Assembly (NCBI GenBank): GCA_020636225.1
Contig: JACJYI010000006.1
Span: 395,704-459,703, forward strand
Length of the DNA: 64,000 nt
Source of the DNA: Lewinellaceae bacterium
GTDB lineage: Bacteria > Bacteroidota > Bacteroidia > Chitinophagales > Saprospiraceae
Direction: 5' to 3'
In this document: positions 36,216-46,176 of the stretch, piece after piece
Layout of the letters: each line of letters opens with the position of its first letter
Numbering within the stretch: position 1 is the stretch's first letter
The notes under the pieces: model-generated
What the model was told of the DNA's origin: nothing
Database searches by the model: none
The model's input: the letters and a program-made list of their open reading frames with translations, nothing else
Made by a program: the position numbers and the translations under genes

Positions 36216-36836
36216 ATGAAATCGATCGTCTATCACCTGCTGTTCGTCCCGTTGCTGCTGGTGACCCTTTCCCTGCCTGCGCAACCGGGCAGTCTCGAGG
36301 AGTTGTCATCCTGGATGACCGGTACCTTTACCAGTGAGGCCCAGGCCGCCCGCGATTCGGATTACTACGCCATATCCCTCATCATGACCCCGATCTGGCA
36401 GGACCGCTATCCCGGCCAGCATTGGCTGTATGTCGAGCAGGCCATGGCGTCCCGGCTGGACAAGCCGTATCGCCAGCGGGTCTATCAGGTGGAGGCGCTA
36501 CCTGACGGGTCATTTCGCAGTGCCGTGTATACCCTGCCCGATCCTGACGGGGCGGTGGGCAAGAACGCCGATCCTGCCTACTTTGACCAGTGGGAACCGG
36601 AAGATCTCGACCTTCGTGACGGATGTGCCGTTTACCTCACATATCAACAAGGCGTATACACTGGCTCCACCCGTGGGCAGGGCTGTGCCAGCACCCTTCG
36701 CGGTGCCGCCTATGCCAGTTCGACGGTCACCATTCGTCCGGAAGGCATAGTCAGTTGGGACCAGGGGTTTGACACATCGGGTGTCCAGGTATGGGGCGCC
36801 GAGAAAGGCGGGTATGCATTTATCCGCAATCCATAG
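36216..36836 (+). CDS. CpcT/CpeT-family (chromophore-lyase-like) exported protein
   Basis: The 206-residue protein has a signal peptide ending near LPAQ (residue about 23). The mature part matches the CpcT/CpeT beta-barrel family: LEELSSWMTGTFTSEAQAA, a Gln-Asp-rich loop (IWQDRYPGQHWLYVEQA), GCAVYLTYQQGVYTGSTRG and YASSTVTIRPEGIVSWDQGFD. In cyanobacteria these proteins attach bilins to phycobiliproteins, but Bacteroidota have no phycobiliproteins, so a ligand-binding role in the envelope is more likely. The mature C-terminal GAEKGGYAF is typical. It lies between tsaC and an acyltransferase. Confidence 0.87.
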   Translation: MKSIVYHLLFVPLLLVTLSLPAQPGSLEELSSWMTGTFTSEAQAARDSDYYAISLIMTPIWQDRYPGQHWLYVEQAMASRLDKPYRQRVYQVEALPDGSFRSAVYTLPDPDGAVGKNADPAYFDQWEPEDLDLRDGCAVYLTYQQGVYTGSTRGQGCASTLRGAAYASSTVTIRPEGIVSWDQGFDTSGVQVWGAEKGGYAFIRNP

Positions 36837-36856
36837 GACTGAATCGAATACGCACT

Positions 36857-37765
36857 GTGAGTCGTCTGCTTCTCTATCTGATCATTCTGCCCCTTTCCAG
36901 GCTGCCGTTTTCCGTGCTGTACCGCCTGTCCAGCGGGTTGTCCTTCCTCCTGTATCGTGTCGCCGGTTATCGGAAGAAGGTCGTGCGGCGCAACTTGCAG
37001 CAGTCCTTTCCCGACAAGTCGGACCAGGAGATCCGTTCGATCGAGAAGGACTTCTACCTGCATCTGTCCGACCTGATCACCGAGTCTATCAAGCAGTTCT
37101 CCATCACCCGTGAAGAGGTCCAGGCCCGTTGCCGGGTGGTCAATCCCGAGTTGCTGGAGGAGTTGGGCAAGACGCACAAGCGGGTGATCGTCGCCGCTGG
37201 ACACTACAACAACTGGGAGCTGGCCGCCGTGTCCCTGGGCATTGCCACCACCTCCACCGTGTTTGGCATCTACAGCCCACTGAAGGACGCATTCATGGAT
37301 CAGAAGCTGATGCGTTCCCGCGAGCGATACGGTATGCGCATGCTCTCCAGAAAGAAGATCAAGGATTTCGCCGCCCGTGAGCCACTGGGTCCGGAGGTGA
37401 TCCTCTTTGCCACGGACCAGACCCCTTCCAATGTGCACAAGTGTTATTGGATGGAATTCCTGGGCCAGGAAACCCCCATCTTCTTCGGTACGGAAAAGTT
37501 TGCCACGGAACAGGGGTGGCCGGTGGTGTTCGGCTGGATCTCCAAGACCAGGAGGGGATACTACGAGATCTCCTTCGAACTGCTGGAGGACAAGCCCCGG
37601 GAAGCCCCCTATGGCCGGATCACCCAGCAGCATACCCGCTGGCTCGAAGAAGAGATCCGGACCCTCCCGGCGTATTGGCTCTGGACGCACAAGCGCTGGA
37701 AACGCACCCGTCCGGCAGACGTGCCCCTGTATGGTCCGGATCTGCAGCCTCTCCCCATGGCCTGA
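36857..37765 (+). CDS. LpxL/HtrB-family lysophospholipid (lipid A) acyltransferase
   Basis: The protein, 302 residues from the GTG at 36857, has an N-terminal hydrophobic anchor (LLLYLIILPLSRLPFSVLY). The acyltransferase motif HYNNWE (an HX4E form, in AAGHYNNWELAA) and a later TDQTPSNVHKCYWMEFLG block match the LpxL/HtrB family, which adds secondary acyl chains to lipid A or acylates lysophospholipids at the inner membrane. An ATG at 36791 would overlap the preceding gene and add unlikely residues. It converges with ileS, only 10 bases separating the two stops. Confidence 0.88.
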   Translation: MSRLLLYLIILPLSRLPFSVLYRLSSGLSFLLYRVAGYRKKVVRRNLQQSFPDKSDQEIRSIEKDFYLHLSDLITESIKQFSITREEVQARCRVVNPELLEELGKTHKRVIVAAGHYNNWELAAVSLGIATTSTVFGIYSPLKDAFMDQKLMRSRERYGMRMLSRKKIKDFAAREPLGPEVILFATDQTPSNVHKCYWMEFLGQETPIFFGTEKFATEQGWPVVFGWISKTRRGYYEISFELLEDKPREAPYGRITQQHTRWLEEEIRTLPAYWLWTHKRWKRTRPADVPLYGPDLQPLPMA

Positions 37766-37775
37766 TCCACCCGGA

Positions 37776-40700
37776 TCAGACGCGCTCCACGTGTATGATC
37801 GCGGTGAGCTCGTCGCTGAGCTCGACCTGGATCCCTTCCGTGACCCGGGCTTCGACGACCAGGGCATCCGCGAGGGTCTCCTCCTGGATATGCTGCCCGA
37901 AGGCGGCAACGGCTGATCGGATATGGTCCTCATCCTGGATGCGGATGCGGATGCGGTCCGTCACATCGAAGTCCTGTTCCTTGCGTTGGTTCTGGATCCG
38001 GTTGACCAGGTCGCGGGCGGTGCCTTCCGCCAGCAGCTCATCGGTCAGATGGACATCCAGGGCAACGGTCAGGCCTTCTTCGCTGGCGGTCTTCCAACCG
38101 GGGAGGTCTTCCGTGGTGATCACCAGGTCCTCCGGGGTAATGGCATGTTCTACTCCGTTGATGGTCAGGGCCAGGCTGCCGTTGGCTTCCAGGGCATTGA
38201 TCTGTTCATTGCTGAAGGCGGCGATCTGGTCGGCGGCGGCCTTCATGTCCTTGCCCAGGCGCTTGCCCAGGGTCTTGAAATTGGCCTTGGCCTGCTTGAC
38301 CAGCAAGCCGTCGGCATCCGTGACATACTCGATGGCCTTGACATTGATCTCGGACAGGATGAGGTCTTTCACGCCATCCACCTGCTGGATGAAGGAGCTG
38401 TCCAGCACGGGCAGCATGACCTTCTGCAGGGGCAGGCGAACGCGCAGCTTTTCCCGTTTGCGGATGCTCAGGGCCAGTGAGCAGATCCGCTGGGCATATT
38501 CCATCCGGGTCTCCAGGTCGGTATCAATCCGTTGGGTATCGGCTTCGTACAGGTCCGTGAGGTGGACACTGTCCGGCTGACCGGCATCGGTCGCTGACCG
38601 GGTCAGGTTCTGGTAGAGCCAGTCACTGAAGAAGGGTGCGGCGGGAGCGGACAACTGGGCCACCACCATCAGGCATTCATAGAGGGTCTGATAGGCCGAC
38701 CGCTTGTCCTCGCTCATCTCCCCCCGCCAGAACCGGCGACGAGCCAGGCGGACATACCAGTTGCTCAGGTGGCGATCCACAAAATTCTCCAGGGCGCGCA
38801 GGGCCTTGGTCGGTTCGTAATCGTCAAAATGCCGGCGCACGTCCCGCACCAGGCTGTGCAGCTTGGACAGGATCCAGCGATCCAGTTCCGGACGATCGGC
38901 ATAGGGCACCTGGTCGTCCGACGTGTTGACAAATCCGTCCAGGTTGGCGTAGAGGGCAAAGAAGTTATAGGTATTGAAGAGGGTGCCAAAGTATTTGTTG
39001 CGCACTTCCAGCAACCCTGCCTCGTCGAACTTGAGATTCTCCCAGGGATCGGCATTGGCCATCATGTACCAGCGGGTGGCATCGGCACCATAGGTGTTGA
39101 TAGTCTCAAACGGGTCGACCACATTGCCCTTCGACTTGGACATCTTGTTGCCTTCCTTGTCCAGCACCAGGCCATTGGAGACCACGTTCTTGTAGGCTAC
39201 GGAATCGAAGCACATGGTGGCGATGGCATGCAGGGTGTAGAACCATCCCCGGGTCTGGTCCACGCCTTCGGCGATGAAGTCGGCCGGATAGTTTCGCCTG
39301 AACGTTTCCTCGTTCTCGAAGGGATAGTGCCACTGGGCGTAGGGCATGGACCCCGAATCGAACCATACGTCGATCAGGTCGGCCTCCCGATGCATGGGGC
39401 GACCGTCGTGGCTCACCAGGATGATCTCGTCGATGTAGGGGCGGTGCAGATCGTTGGGCACGTGCTGGTCGAGCTTGAGCACCTTGTTGGCCATGTCGAT
39501 CTCCTTCTGCAATTGTTCGATCGAGCCGATGCAGATCTCCAGGTCGCCATCCTCCGTCCGCCAGATGGGCAGGGGAATCCCCCAGTATCGGGTGCGGGAG
39601 AGGTTCCAGTCCTGGAGGTTTTGCAGCCAGACCCCGAACCGACCCGTGCCGGTATGCGCAGGTTTCCAGTTGATGGTGCGGTTGAGCTCGGCCATGCGTT
39701 CCTTGGCCGCGGAGGCGCGGATGAACCAGGAGTCGAGCGGATAGTAGAGCACCGGCTTGTCGGTCCGCCAGCAATGGGGATAGTTGTGCTTGTACTTCTC
39801 GATCTTGAACGCCTTGTTGTCGTCCTTGAGCTTGAGGGCGATGAGCAGGTCAGTGGGTTTGAAATCCTTCTGGCTGCGCACGTCATCCGGATAGTATTCC
39901 GGCTTGACATACATGCCGGCAAACTCGCCCATCTCGTCCACAAAGCGACCCTGGCGATCCACCAGGGGCTGGATCACCCCGCGATCGTCGGGGATGCCGA
40001 TGAAAGGCACGTCGTTGGCCACGCAGGCGCGGAAGTCGTCCGCCCCGAAATAGGGTGCGGTATGCACGACACCGGTGCCGTCCTCCGTGGTCACGAAGTC
40101 GCCGGGGATGACCCGGAAACCGCGCTCTTCGAGGTCGGGGCTGGTCACATAGGGCAGCAGTTGTTCGTAACGCAAGCCCACCAGGTCATTGCCGGTCCAG
40201 GTTCCGGCCAGTGCATAGGGGAGGATCTTGTCGGAAGGCGCATAGGCGTCGATCGGCTGGCCTTCTCCGGCCGGGTCGAAATAGGCGGACAGGCGGTCCT
40301 GGGCGAGGACCAGACTGACCGGATCGCCGGTGTACGGGCTGACCGTGCGGACCTTGACGTAGTTGATCTTCGGGCCCACGGTGAGCGCCACGTTGCTGGG
40401 CAGGGTCCAGGGGGTGGTGGTCCAGGCCAGGATGCGGACATCTTCCTGCTCGTCCTCGAAGAGGAAGGCGGAACGATCCTCCCGACGGACCTTGAACATG
40501 GCGATGGCGGAAATATCCGTCACTTCCTTGTAGCAACCGGGCAGGTTCAGCTCGTGGGAGCTGAGGCCGGTGCCGGCCGCCGGGCTGAAGGGCTGGATGG
40601 TGAAGCCCTTGTACAGGAAGGAATCGCCAGCCGGGGTGCGCTTGTCGTAGAGGGTGCGCAGCAGGTGCCAGCAGGATTCGATATAATGGTTGTCGAAGGT

Positions 40701-41156
40701 GATGTAGGGATGCTCGAGGTCCACCCAGTAGCCCATCTTGCGGGTGATGTCGTCCCAGAGGTCCTTGTAGCGCAGGACCGTGGAGCGGCAGGCGGCATTG
40801 TACTGGTCGACGGTGATCGACTTGCCGATGTCCTCCTTGGTGATGCCCAGTTCCTTTTCGACCTGGAGCTCGACCGGCAGGCCATGGGTATCCCACCCGC
40901 CCTTGCGTTCGACCCGGTACCCCTTGAGGGTGTTGTAACGACAGAAGAGGTCCTTGACCGTCCGGGCCATGACATGGTGAATGCCGGGCTTGCCGTTGGC
41001 GCTGGGCGGACCTTCATAGAAGACGAAGGAATGCTCGGGATCACGCTGGTCGATGGACTGCTGAAAGGTGTTGCGCTCCTTCCAGAAGGCCAGGATCTCC
41101 TGGTCGATCTCGGCCAGGTTGAGTTGCTTGAATTCGCGGTAGGTCGGCTTTGCCAT
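37776..41156 (-). CDS. ileS: isoleucyl-tRNA synthetase
   Basis: The 1126-residue class Ia enzyme charges tRNA-Ile. The HIGH region reads GKPGIHHVMAR and the KMSKS motif is present in DKEGNKMSKSKGN. The CP1 editing domain lies between (about residues 180-400; WTTTPWTLPSN, DGTGVVHTAPYFGADDF), and the anticodon-binding region includes WYVRLARRRFW. The length agrees with the Bacteroidota/eukaryote-like group. The ATG at 41156 (MAKPTYREF) is preferred to 41180. A TAACTTTG promoter box lies 34 bases upstream. It stands alone, convergent with the acyltransferase gene. Confidence 0.97.
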   Translation of the reverse strand: MAKPTYREFKQLNLAEIDQEILAFWKERNTFQQSIDQRDPEHSFVFYEGPPSANGKPGIHHVMARTVKDLFCRYNTLKGYRVERKGGWDTHGLPVELQVEKELGITKEDIGKSITVDQYNAACRSTVLRYKDLWDDITRKMGYWVDLEHPYITFDNHYIESCWHLLRTLYDKRTPAGDSFLYKGFTIQPFSPAAGTGLSSHELNLPGCYKEVTDISAIAMFKVRREDRSAFLFEDEQEDVRILAWTTTPWTLPSNVALTVGPKINYVKVRTVSPYTGDPVSLVLAQDRLSAYFDPAGEGQPIDAYAPSDKILPYALAGTWTGNDLVGLRYEQLLPYVTSPDLEERGFRVIPGDFVTTEDGTGVVHTAPYFGADDFRACVANDVPFIGIPDDRGVIQPLVDRQGRFVDEMGEFAGMYVKPEYYPDDVRSQKDFKPTDLLIALKLKDDNKAFKIEKYKHNYPHCWRTDKPVLYYPLDSWFIRASAAKERMAELNRTINWKPAHTGTGRFGVWLQNLQDWNLSRTRYWGIPLPIWRTEDGDLEICIGSIEQLQKEIDMANKVLKLDQHVPNDLHRPYIDEIILVSHDGRPMHREADLIDVWFDSGSMPYAQWHYPFENEETFRRNYPADFIAEGVDQTRGWFYTLHAIATMCFDSVAYKNVVSNGLVLDKEGNKMSKSKGNVVDPFETINTYGADATRWYMMANADPWENLKFDEAGLLEVRNKYFGTLFNTYNFFALYANLDGFVNTSDDQVPYADRPELDRWILSKLHSLVRDVRRHFDDYEPTKALRALENFVDRHLSNWYVRLARRRFWRGEMSEDKRSAYQTLYECLMVVAQLSAPAAPFFSDWLYQNLTRSATDAGQPDSVHLTDLYEADTQRIDTDLETRMEYAQRICSLALSIRKREKLRVRLPLQKVMLPVLDSSFIQQVDGVKDLILSEINVKAIEYVTDADGLLVKQAKANFKTLGKRLGKDMKAAADQIAAFSNEQINALEANGSLALTINGVEHAITPEDLVITTEDLPGWKTASEEGLTVALDVHLTDELLAEGTARDLVNRIQNQRKEQDFDVTDRIRIRIQDEDHIRSAVAAFGQHIQEETLADALVVEARVTEGIQVELSDELTAIIHVERV

Positions 41157-41190
41157 GGTGCTTGCGGTCGTACGGGTCAAAACGAAGGTG

Positions 41191-41198
41191 CAAAGTTA
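41191..41198 (-). promoter_or_regulatory. TAnnTTTG promoter box upstream of ileS
   Basis: On the minus strand this reads TAACTTTG, an exact match to the -7 consensus, 34 bases upstream of the chosen ileS ATG. Confidence 0.5.
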
Positions 41199-41462
41199 AG
41201 GGTATATTTCGAGTGCAGGCAACGCCGTCATTTCAATTCATTGGACATGAATGACTATCCAACAGGCATTTCATTATTTGTTCTTTCCGGCATCAGGCAG
41301 GTGTGACTACATCATTGAAGGTTCATCCATCCAGAAGGTGAATTGGTGTTGTCGGAAGCCCTTTACACAAAGTTCATCTATTCTTATTTGATATCCTGTT
41401 GACTTTCTTCATTGACAAGAATATCTTTATAGCTCATCAAAAACCGTATTATTATGTTTTCT

Positions 41463-41474
41463 CCCCCCCCCCCC
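41463..41474 (+). repeat. 12-C homopolymer upstream of T9SS surface-protein gene
   Basis: Twelve consecutive Cs start 35 bases upstream of the likely ATG at 41498 and end 23 bases before it. Tracts of this kind are prone to slipped-strand length change. It lies in the leader, or inside the 5' part of the frame if the upstream ATG at 41399 or another start is used. Confidence 0.95.
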
Positions 41475-41497
41475 GCAGCCGGAGAAGCCTCTCCAGG

Positions 41498-44356
41498 ATG
41501 CTCAACCTAACCGGTTTCGCTGTCAGTTTACTCCTGTTCCTTAACAACATGGCACTGGCCCAGACCTTCGACCCGTGTGAAGAATATGGGTCTGATACAC
41601 CGGATATTACCATCGGTTCAGATCAATGTGATATTGAATTTTCGAGTGAGCTTTTTCCCATGCAAATACTTATAACTGATGAAAAGGTGGCGATTAACGG
41701 GACATTTGTCATTGACAAAACTTTGAATTTCGAGGATTGTATCATTGAAATGGGTCCGGATGCAGAGATTTTTATTGAGTCTGGCTTTGGTTTGCATTTG
41801 GAAGGATGTACAATCTATTCTTGCACGAATTTATGGCGGGCAATAAGGGTAGGTCCCGGAGGCAATCTTGGTCTTTCTGAAAGTGATAACCAAAGAAATC
41901 ACATTCAGGATGCAAAAGCTGCTGATTTTGCACATGATGGATCTACAGTGGCTCTCACCGGAACAAACTTTGTAAACAATGTGATCGGATTTTACATTCC
42001 GCCCAATGTGGTTCAACCACTTCCGATTACGACATACAATATAGTAAATCTCACTCGGTTTTGGGATCTTAACTTTGAATGTACAGCAAGTTTACTTACG
42101 CCATCTACAATGTATTGTGATCCACATCTTGAGATTCCACAAACATTTAATGTCATTTCACCTTATCCTGAAATAACCTGCTTTGCTGGTGTAGTGATTA
42201 ACGATGTGCGAATACTTCAGCTATCCAGCACTTATGAGGGCGCTGACAATTTGTATCGCAACCTACAAAATGGCATAGTAGCACATAACTCCGATGTCTT
42301 TGTCCAATATAGTACATTTGAGGATATGCCTGTTAATAGTTACTCCTATGGTGATATAATCGGATATGGTATTTATACCAAGGGATATGGTGAAATCCTT
42401 GATCAACAAGGATATGGATTTAATGAAGACCCATCCTTCACAGATGTCCGTTTTCCAATTCGAGCGTACAAATTGTCAAAGGTTATAAGCCGTGACAATA
42501 ACATCGTAAATGCCAATGAAGCCTATAAAATTGAACATTGCAAAGAAGGATTCATCGACCTTCACTATAACCAAATCGAGGCGAAACGGATTGGTATTTC
42601 ATTATACCAAAATGACCCAACATACGAAATGAATGTAGGAAGTAATGAGATTACGATGACTGGTTCGACAAGTATCTTTTCCAATAATGGTGCATGGGGA
42701 GGCATTTGGATTGATGAAATGTCAAACAAACACGCTACTCCGGCCAAGATACAGTACAATATCATTAATGGTGGCAATAGTGTATGGGGCGGCATCAATG
42801 CCCTCAATTCTTATAACCTCGATATTGAAGGGAATCAGGTCAATCTTGATTCAGATGTATCCGTAAATGGTATTGGCCTAATGGGAGGGCTCCGGAATGT
42901 GGTGCGGGATAATGAAATTACCGGATCGGGAACCAGTGATTTCAATTTTTTCATGGCTGCCAACTTTGGGGTGCAAACTCAAAACTCTCCTTTAAACTAT
43001 ATTTTGTGTAACGAGTATGAGAATGTACGCGTTGGTCATGGAGTGGTCAATTTCTGTACTAGCAGTGTTATAGGTCGAAATTTATTCACAGGACCTTTTC
43101 ATACCGGACTTTGGTACGACCATACTGGAATATCCGGTCATCAGCTCAACACATTAAATACTTGGCCCGGTAATGCCGCAATTACGGGTGGCCATGAGGC
43201 CCGCCATCAAGGAGGCCTTCAACAAATTTGGAGTTCTGTTTATGAAGTCCATTCCAATGTGACAGATGGAATGCCCGATCCTGTTGACCCAAATGAGGAT
43301 TGGTTCAATCCCAATAATACTTATGATCCTCTCGAAGCATGCGAGGCGTTTACACAACCATTCACACTCCCTGATCCAGGTTTTATAGAAGAGCGAATCG
43401 CTGTAGACAGTATTGATGTTCCGGAAGATGCCCCGGCATATCTTTGGAATTTGCAAAAATACCTCTACCAGTACTTGCACTTATGGCCTTCTGGGACATT
43501 TGATGAAACAATCTATGATGATTTTATGGACGTCCATGAAGCTGGACAAGTCGGGGAGTGGTGCGGAATTGAAGAGGATATCCGGCAGACGTTCAGACTC
43601 GACAGTTTGGATATAGCTTTGCGAAAAGAGTGTCTGGATACCTTGTATATCGCTATGGACGAATTGGACTTCTACAGGCATATGCGCGATACCGCTACGA
43701 CATCTATTGACAGCCTTGCCGCAACGAATAACATTGCAGGTATTCTGTCAGATATGAATGATTATATCGAGGCTTATCAGGGCGATCAATATCTGAGTGA
43801 CTCCCTGCGTAAAGAAGCATGGGAGGGCCTGATTGTCGATATTGCTAATGCACCGGACAGCAGTGATTGGACAGAAGCCCTGCAGACCGTCTGGACCATT
43901 TATTTGGAGTCGTTGATTGGGGATACGGTGTCTTTTGATTCTCTGACTCTTCTTTCACTGGAAAGCATTGCCGAGAATTGTGCGCTGACCCATGGTGAAG
44001 CTGTATATTTAGCGGGTTCTCTGCGTTCGATCAATACAGATAAGCTCTTCAGTTATGAGTGCCCGGAAACAGAATCACTTGTGTTATCTACCGATCAATT
44101 GTTGATGGGTGAACCCGGATTTTCACTTCAGCCCAACCCTGCCGGTAATGTTGTGACTGTTCATTTTAACGATCAAGATCCACAAGGTGGGGAGTTGGTC
44201 GTCATGGATCTCCTCGGCACAATTCAGCTCAGGCAAGTAGTCAACGGCTCTGTTGTGAATTTATATGGCCACCACTTGACGAGTGGTATGTACATCGTCA
44301 TTTGGTTGCGATCTGAACAGTCGCCTGTCAGCAAAGCATTGATCATCAATCGATAA
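41498..44356 (+). CDS. large T9SS-secreted surface protein with beta-helix-like repeats
   Basis: The 952-residue protein has a signal peptide (MLNLTGFAVSLLLFLNN to ALAQ). Its long central region (about 60-560) is rich in Asn and Ile with short repeated strands such as IEGNQVNLDSDV and IVNANEAYKIEHC, as in right-handed parallel beta-helices. An alpha-helical linker follows (about 640-860), then a T9SS type A sorting domain (from FSLQPNPAGNVVTVHF to ALIINR). Secretion to the surface by the type IX system is expected; role as adhesin or polymer-active protein is open. The gene is clearly lower in GC than its neighbours. Twelve Cs precede it and a terminator follows. Confidence 0.85.
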   Translation: MLNLTGFAVSLLLFLNNMALAQTFDPCEEYGSDTPDITIGSDQCDIEFSSELFPMQILITDEKVAINGTFVIDKTLNFEDCIIEMGPDAEIFIESGFGLHLEGCTIYSCTNLWRAIRVGPGGNLGLSESDNQRNHIQDAKAADFAHDGSTVALTGTNFVNNVIGFYIPPNVVQPLPITTYNIVNLTRFWDLNFECTASLLTPSTMYCDPHLEIPQTFNVISPYPEITCFAGVVINDVRILQLSSTYEGADNLYRNLQNGIVAHNSDVFVQYSTFEDMPVNSYSYGDIIGYGIYTKGYGEILDQQGYGFNEDPSFTDVRFPIRAYKLSKVISRDNNIVNANEAYKIEHCKEGFIDLHYNQIEAKRIGISLYQNDPTYEMNVGSNEITMTGSTSIFSNNGAWGGIWIDEMSNKHATPAKIQYNIINGGNSVWGGINALNSYNLDIEGNQVNLDSDVSVNGIGLMGGLRNVVRDNEITGSGTSDFNFFMAANFGVQTQNSPLNYILCNEYENVRVGHGVVNFCTSSVIGRNLFTGPFHTGLWYDHTGISGHQLNTLNTWPGNAAITGGHEARHQGGLQQIWSSVYEVHSNVTDGMPDPVDPNEDWFNPNNTYDPLEACEAFTQPFTLPDPGFIEERIAVDSIDVPEDAPAYLWNLQKYLYQYLHLWPSGTFDETIYDDFMDVHEAGQVGEWCGIEEDIRQTFRLDSLDIALRKECLDTLYIAMDELDFYRHMRDTATTSIDSLAATNNIAGILSDMNDYIEAYQGDQYLSDSLRKEAWEGLIVDIANAPDSSDWTEALQTVWTIYLESLIGDTVSFDSLTLLSLESIAENCALTHGEAVYLAGSLRSINTDKLFSYECPETESLVLSTDQLLMGEPGFSLQPNPAGNVVTVHFNDQDPQGGELVVMDLLGTIQLRQVVNGSVVNLYGHHLTSGMYIVIWLRSEQSPVSKALIINR

Positions 44357-44367
44357 GTTTAACTGAT

Positions 44368-44404
44368 GAAGTGGGGCTATCTTTGGATGCCCCACTTCTT
44401 TTAA
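44368..44404 (+). terminator. Rho-independent terminator after T9SS protein gene
   Basis: The hairpin GAAGTGGGGC / GCCCCACTTC with an 11-base loop and a TTTTT tail, 12 bases after the stop at 44356. Confidence 0.88.
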
Positions 44405-44415
44405 ATTGAAGGCCC

Positions 44416-46176
44416 ATGAATCGCCATTTTTATTGCATGCTGTTGTTCTTACTTTATTCTTATTTCGGGGTAAGTCAGAATCACAATAATTTCTGGATAT
44501 CAGGAAATGATGGGAATCCAAAGAATATTATTGATACTGCATTATTTGGTGGAAATGTTTTTGATTTCACTATGGGATCATTAAATATGAGTAAGGAATT
44601 GAGGCCTATGAATTTTCTGGAAACAATGGGCGTTTGCAGTGATTCTTCCGGGCAATTACTATTTTATACTAATGGTACATATATAGCCAATGTAGAACAT
44701 GATACCATGAAAGGAGGTGGTCCCATGAATCCGGGTTATTGGGCGGATGTCTGGACGAGTTGGGGTGACAAAGGATATCGGACGCGCGATGGAATCATTG
44801 TTTTACCGGATCTGAACAAGCCCAATCATTACAGGTTATTTCATATTTGCGCATCTGATTCTGATTTGTCACCCGACAAGATAATGACAACTCTTGTCGA
44901 TATGCATGGAGATGGCGGGTTGGGTGAGGTTGTGGAACAAAATCGGGTTATATATGATCAGGAGTATGGCCGGCTGAGTCAGAGTCATTTCAACGCGACA
45001 CGTCACGCCAATGGACGTGACTGGTGGCTGGCGTCCATCCTCTATCCTTCGGAGGAAATCATGCTGCATCTTTATACACCGGACTCCATCTATCGATTTG
45101 TGCCTCAGACGCCATTGTGGGTGAAGCCTTCGGCGGTAGGCCAGTGTCAATTTAGTCCGGATGGAACCAAATTTGCTTCCGGTCACGCAAGGAAATATGG
45201 AGATAATTATGAATCCAGCATCCATTATTATCTGTTTGACCGGTGTAGTGGCCAGTTTACGCCTGTGTTTTACGATGTACAGGATGACTATGGGATTTCT
45301 CAGGTTGGCGTCATTTTCAGTGCTACGTCACGCTACTTATACCAGACCTATCAAGACTATATCTTTCGGTTTGATACTGAAGTGCCGGATGTATTGGCCA
45401 GTAAGGACACCGTTGCTGAATGGGATGGATTTATATGGTATACGCCAGGAGGATCAGGATTTCCCGTCAGGTTGGGTTATGGAGAGCTGGGTGCCGATGA
45501 TGTCGTTTATTCCAACTCTTCGTCTGCAACCGGGTATATGCACAAAATAGAACATGCTGACAGTGAGAATGATTTTGAAGTTGCACAGCATTTTGAAGTT
45601 CCAGGTATTTATGCATGGACTGTCCCAAACTTCCCTAATTATTTCCTTGGCCCACTTGAAGGCAGTCCCTGCTCGCAAATGTTTGGCCCTCCCACTGCAC
45701 AGTTTGCGTATGAAGGCCAATCACTGGAGATTGTGTTTGAAGATCAGTCAACGGGTGTTCCACTTGCCTGGCATTGGGATTTTGGAGATGGAGGCACATC
45801 CGATGAGCAACACCCGGAGCATGTTTACATGAATCAGGGTACCTACACCGTTTGTTTGACGGCATCCAATATTTACGGGGGTGATATGACATGTTCGGAT
45901 GTCATGGTGAAAACAAGCGCCGTGGAGTCACAGTTACAACAAGGGTTGCTCGAGGTCTATCCCAACCCGGTAATAGATCGGTTAGAGATCCGTTTTCCTG
46001 ATGCCGAGGGTCAAGTGTACCTGTATTCTGTTATCGGTCAACTGGTGGCAACGACCCGGATCCATCAGGGTTCCGCTACACTTTCTCTTGAACATTGTTG
46101 TTCATCAGGCACCTATTTCATTGATGTGCGGCTTCAGAATGGAGTCGTATTGCGTGAAAAATTAATGATCCAGTAA
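44416..46176 (+). CDS. T9SS-secreted protein with PKD domain
   Basis: The 586-residue protein has a signal peptide (LLFLLYSYFGVSQ). A region of about 380 residues carries WD/beta-propeller-like strands (for example VGQCQFSPDGTKFASGHA and VIFSATSRYLYQTY). A PKD domain with WHWDFGDGGTSDEQHPEHVY follows (about 420-500), then a T9SS type A domain starting at VYPNPVIDRLEIRF. It should be displayed on the cell surface. It follows the first T9SS gene after a terminator and precedes a second PKD gene with no gap. As with its neighbours, GC is well below the window average. Confidence 0.85.
   Translation: MNRHFYCMLLFLLYSYFGVSQNHNNFWISGNDGNPKNIIDTALFGGNVFDFTMGSLNMSKELRPMNFLETMGVCSDSSGQLLFYTNGTYIANVEHDTMKGGGPMNPGYWADVWTSWGDKGYRTRDGIIVLPDLNKPNHYRLFHICASDSDLSPDKIMTTLVDMHGDGGLGEVVEQNRVIYDQEYGRLSQSHFNATRHANGRDWWLASILYPSEEIMLHLYTPDSIYRFVPQTPLWVKPSAVGQCQFSPDGTKFASGHARKYGDNYESSIHYYLFDRCSGQFTPVFYDVQDDYGISQVGVIFSATSRYLYQTYQDYIFRFDTEVPDVLASKDTVAEWDGFIWYTPGGSGFPVRLGYGELGADDVVYSNSSSATGYMHKIEHADSENDFEVAQHFEVPGIYAWTVPNFPNYFLGPLEGSPCSQMFGPPTAQFAYEGQSLEIVFEDQSTGVPLAWHWDFGDGGTSDEQHPEHVYMNQGTYTVCLTASNIYGGDMTCSDVMVKTSAVESQLQQGLLEVYPNPVIDRLEIRFPDAEGQVYLYSVIGQLVATTRIHQGSATLSLEHCCSSGTYFIDVRLQNGVVLREKLMIQ

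Noticed and set aside
36216..36836. Evidence for phototrophy from the CpcT/CpeT hit
   Set aside because: No phycobiliprotein or bilin genes are present; the family is widespread in Bacteroidota.
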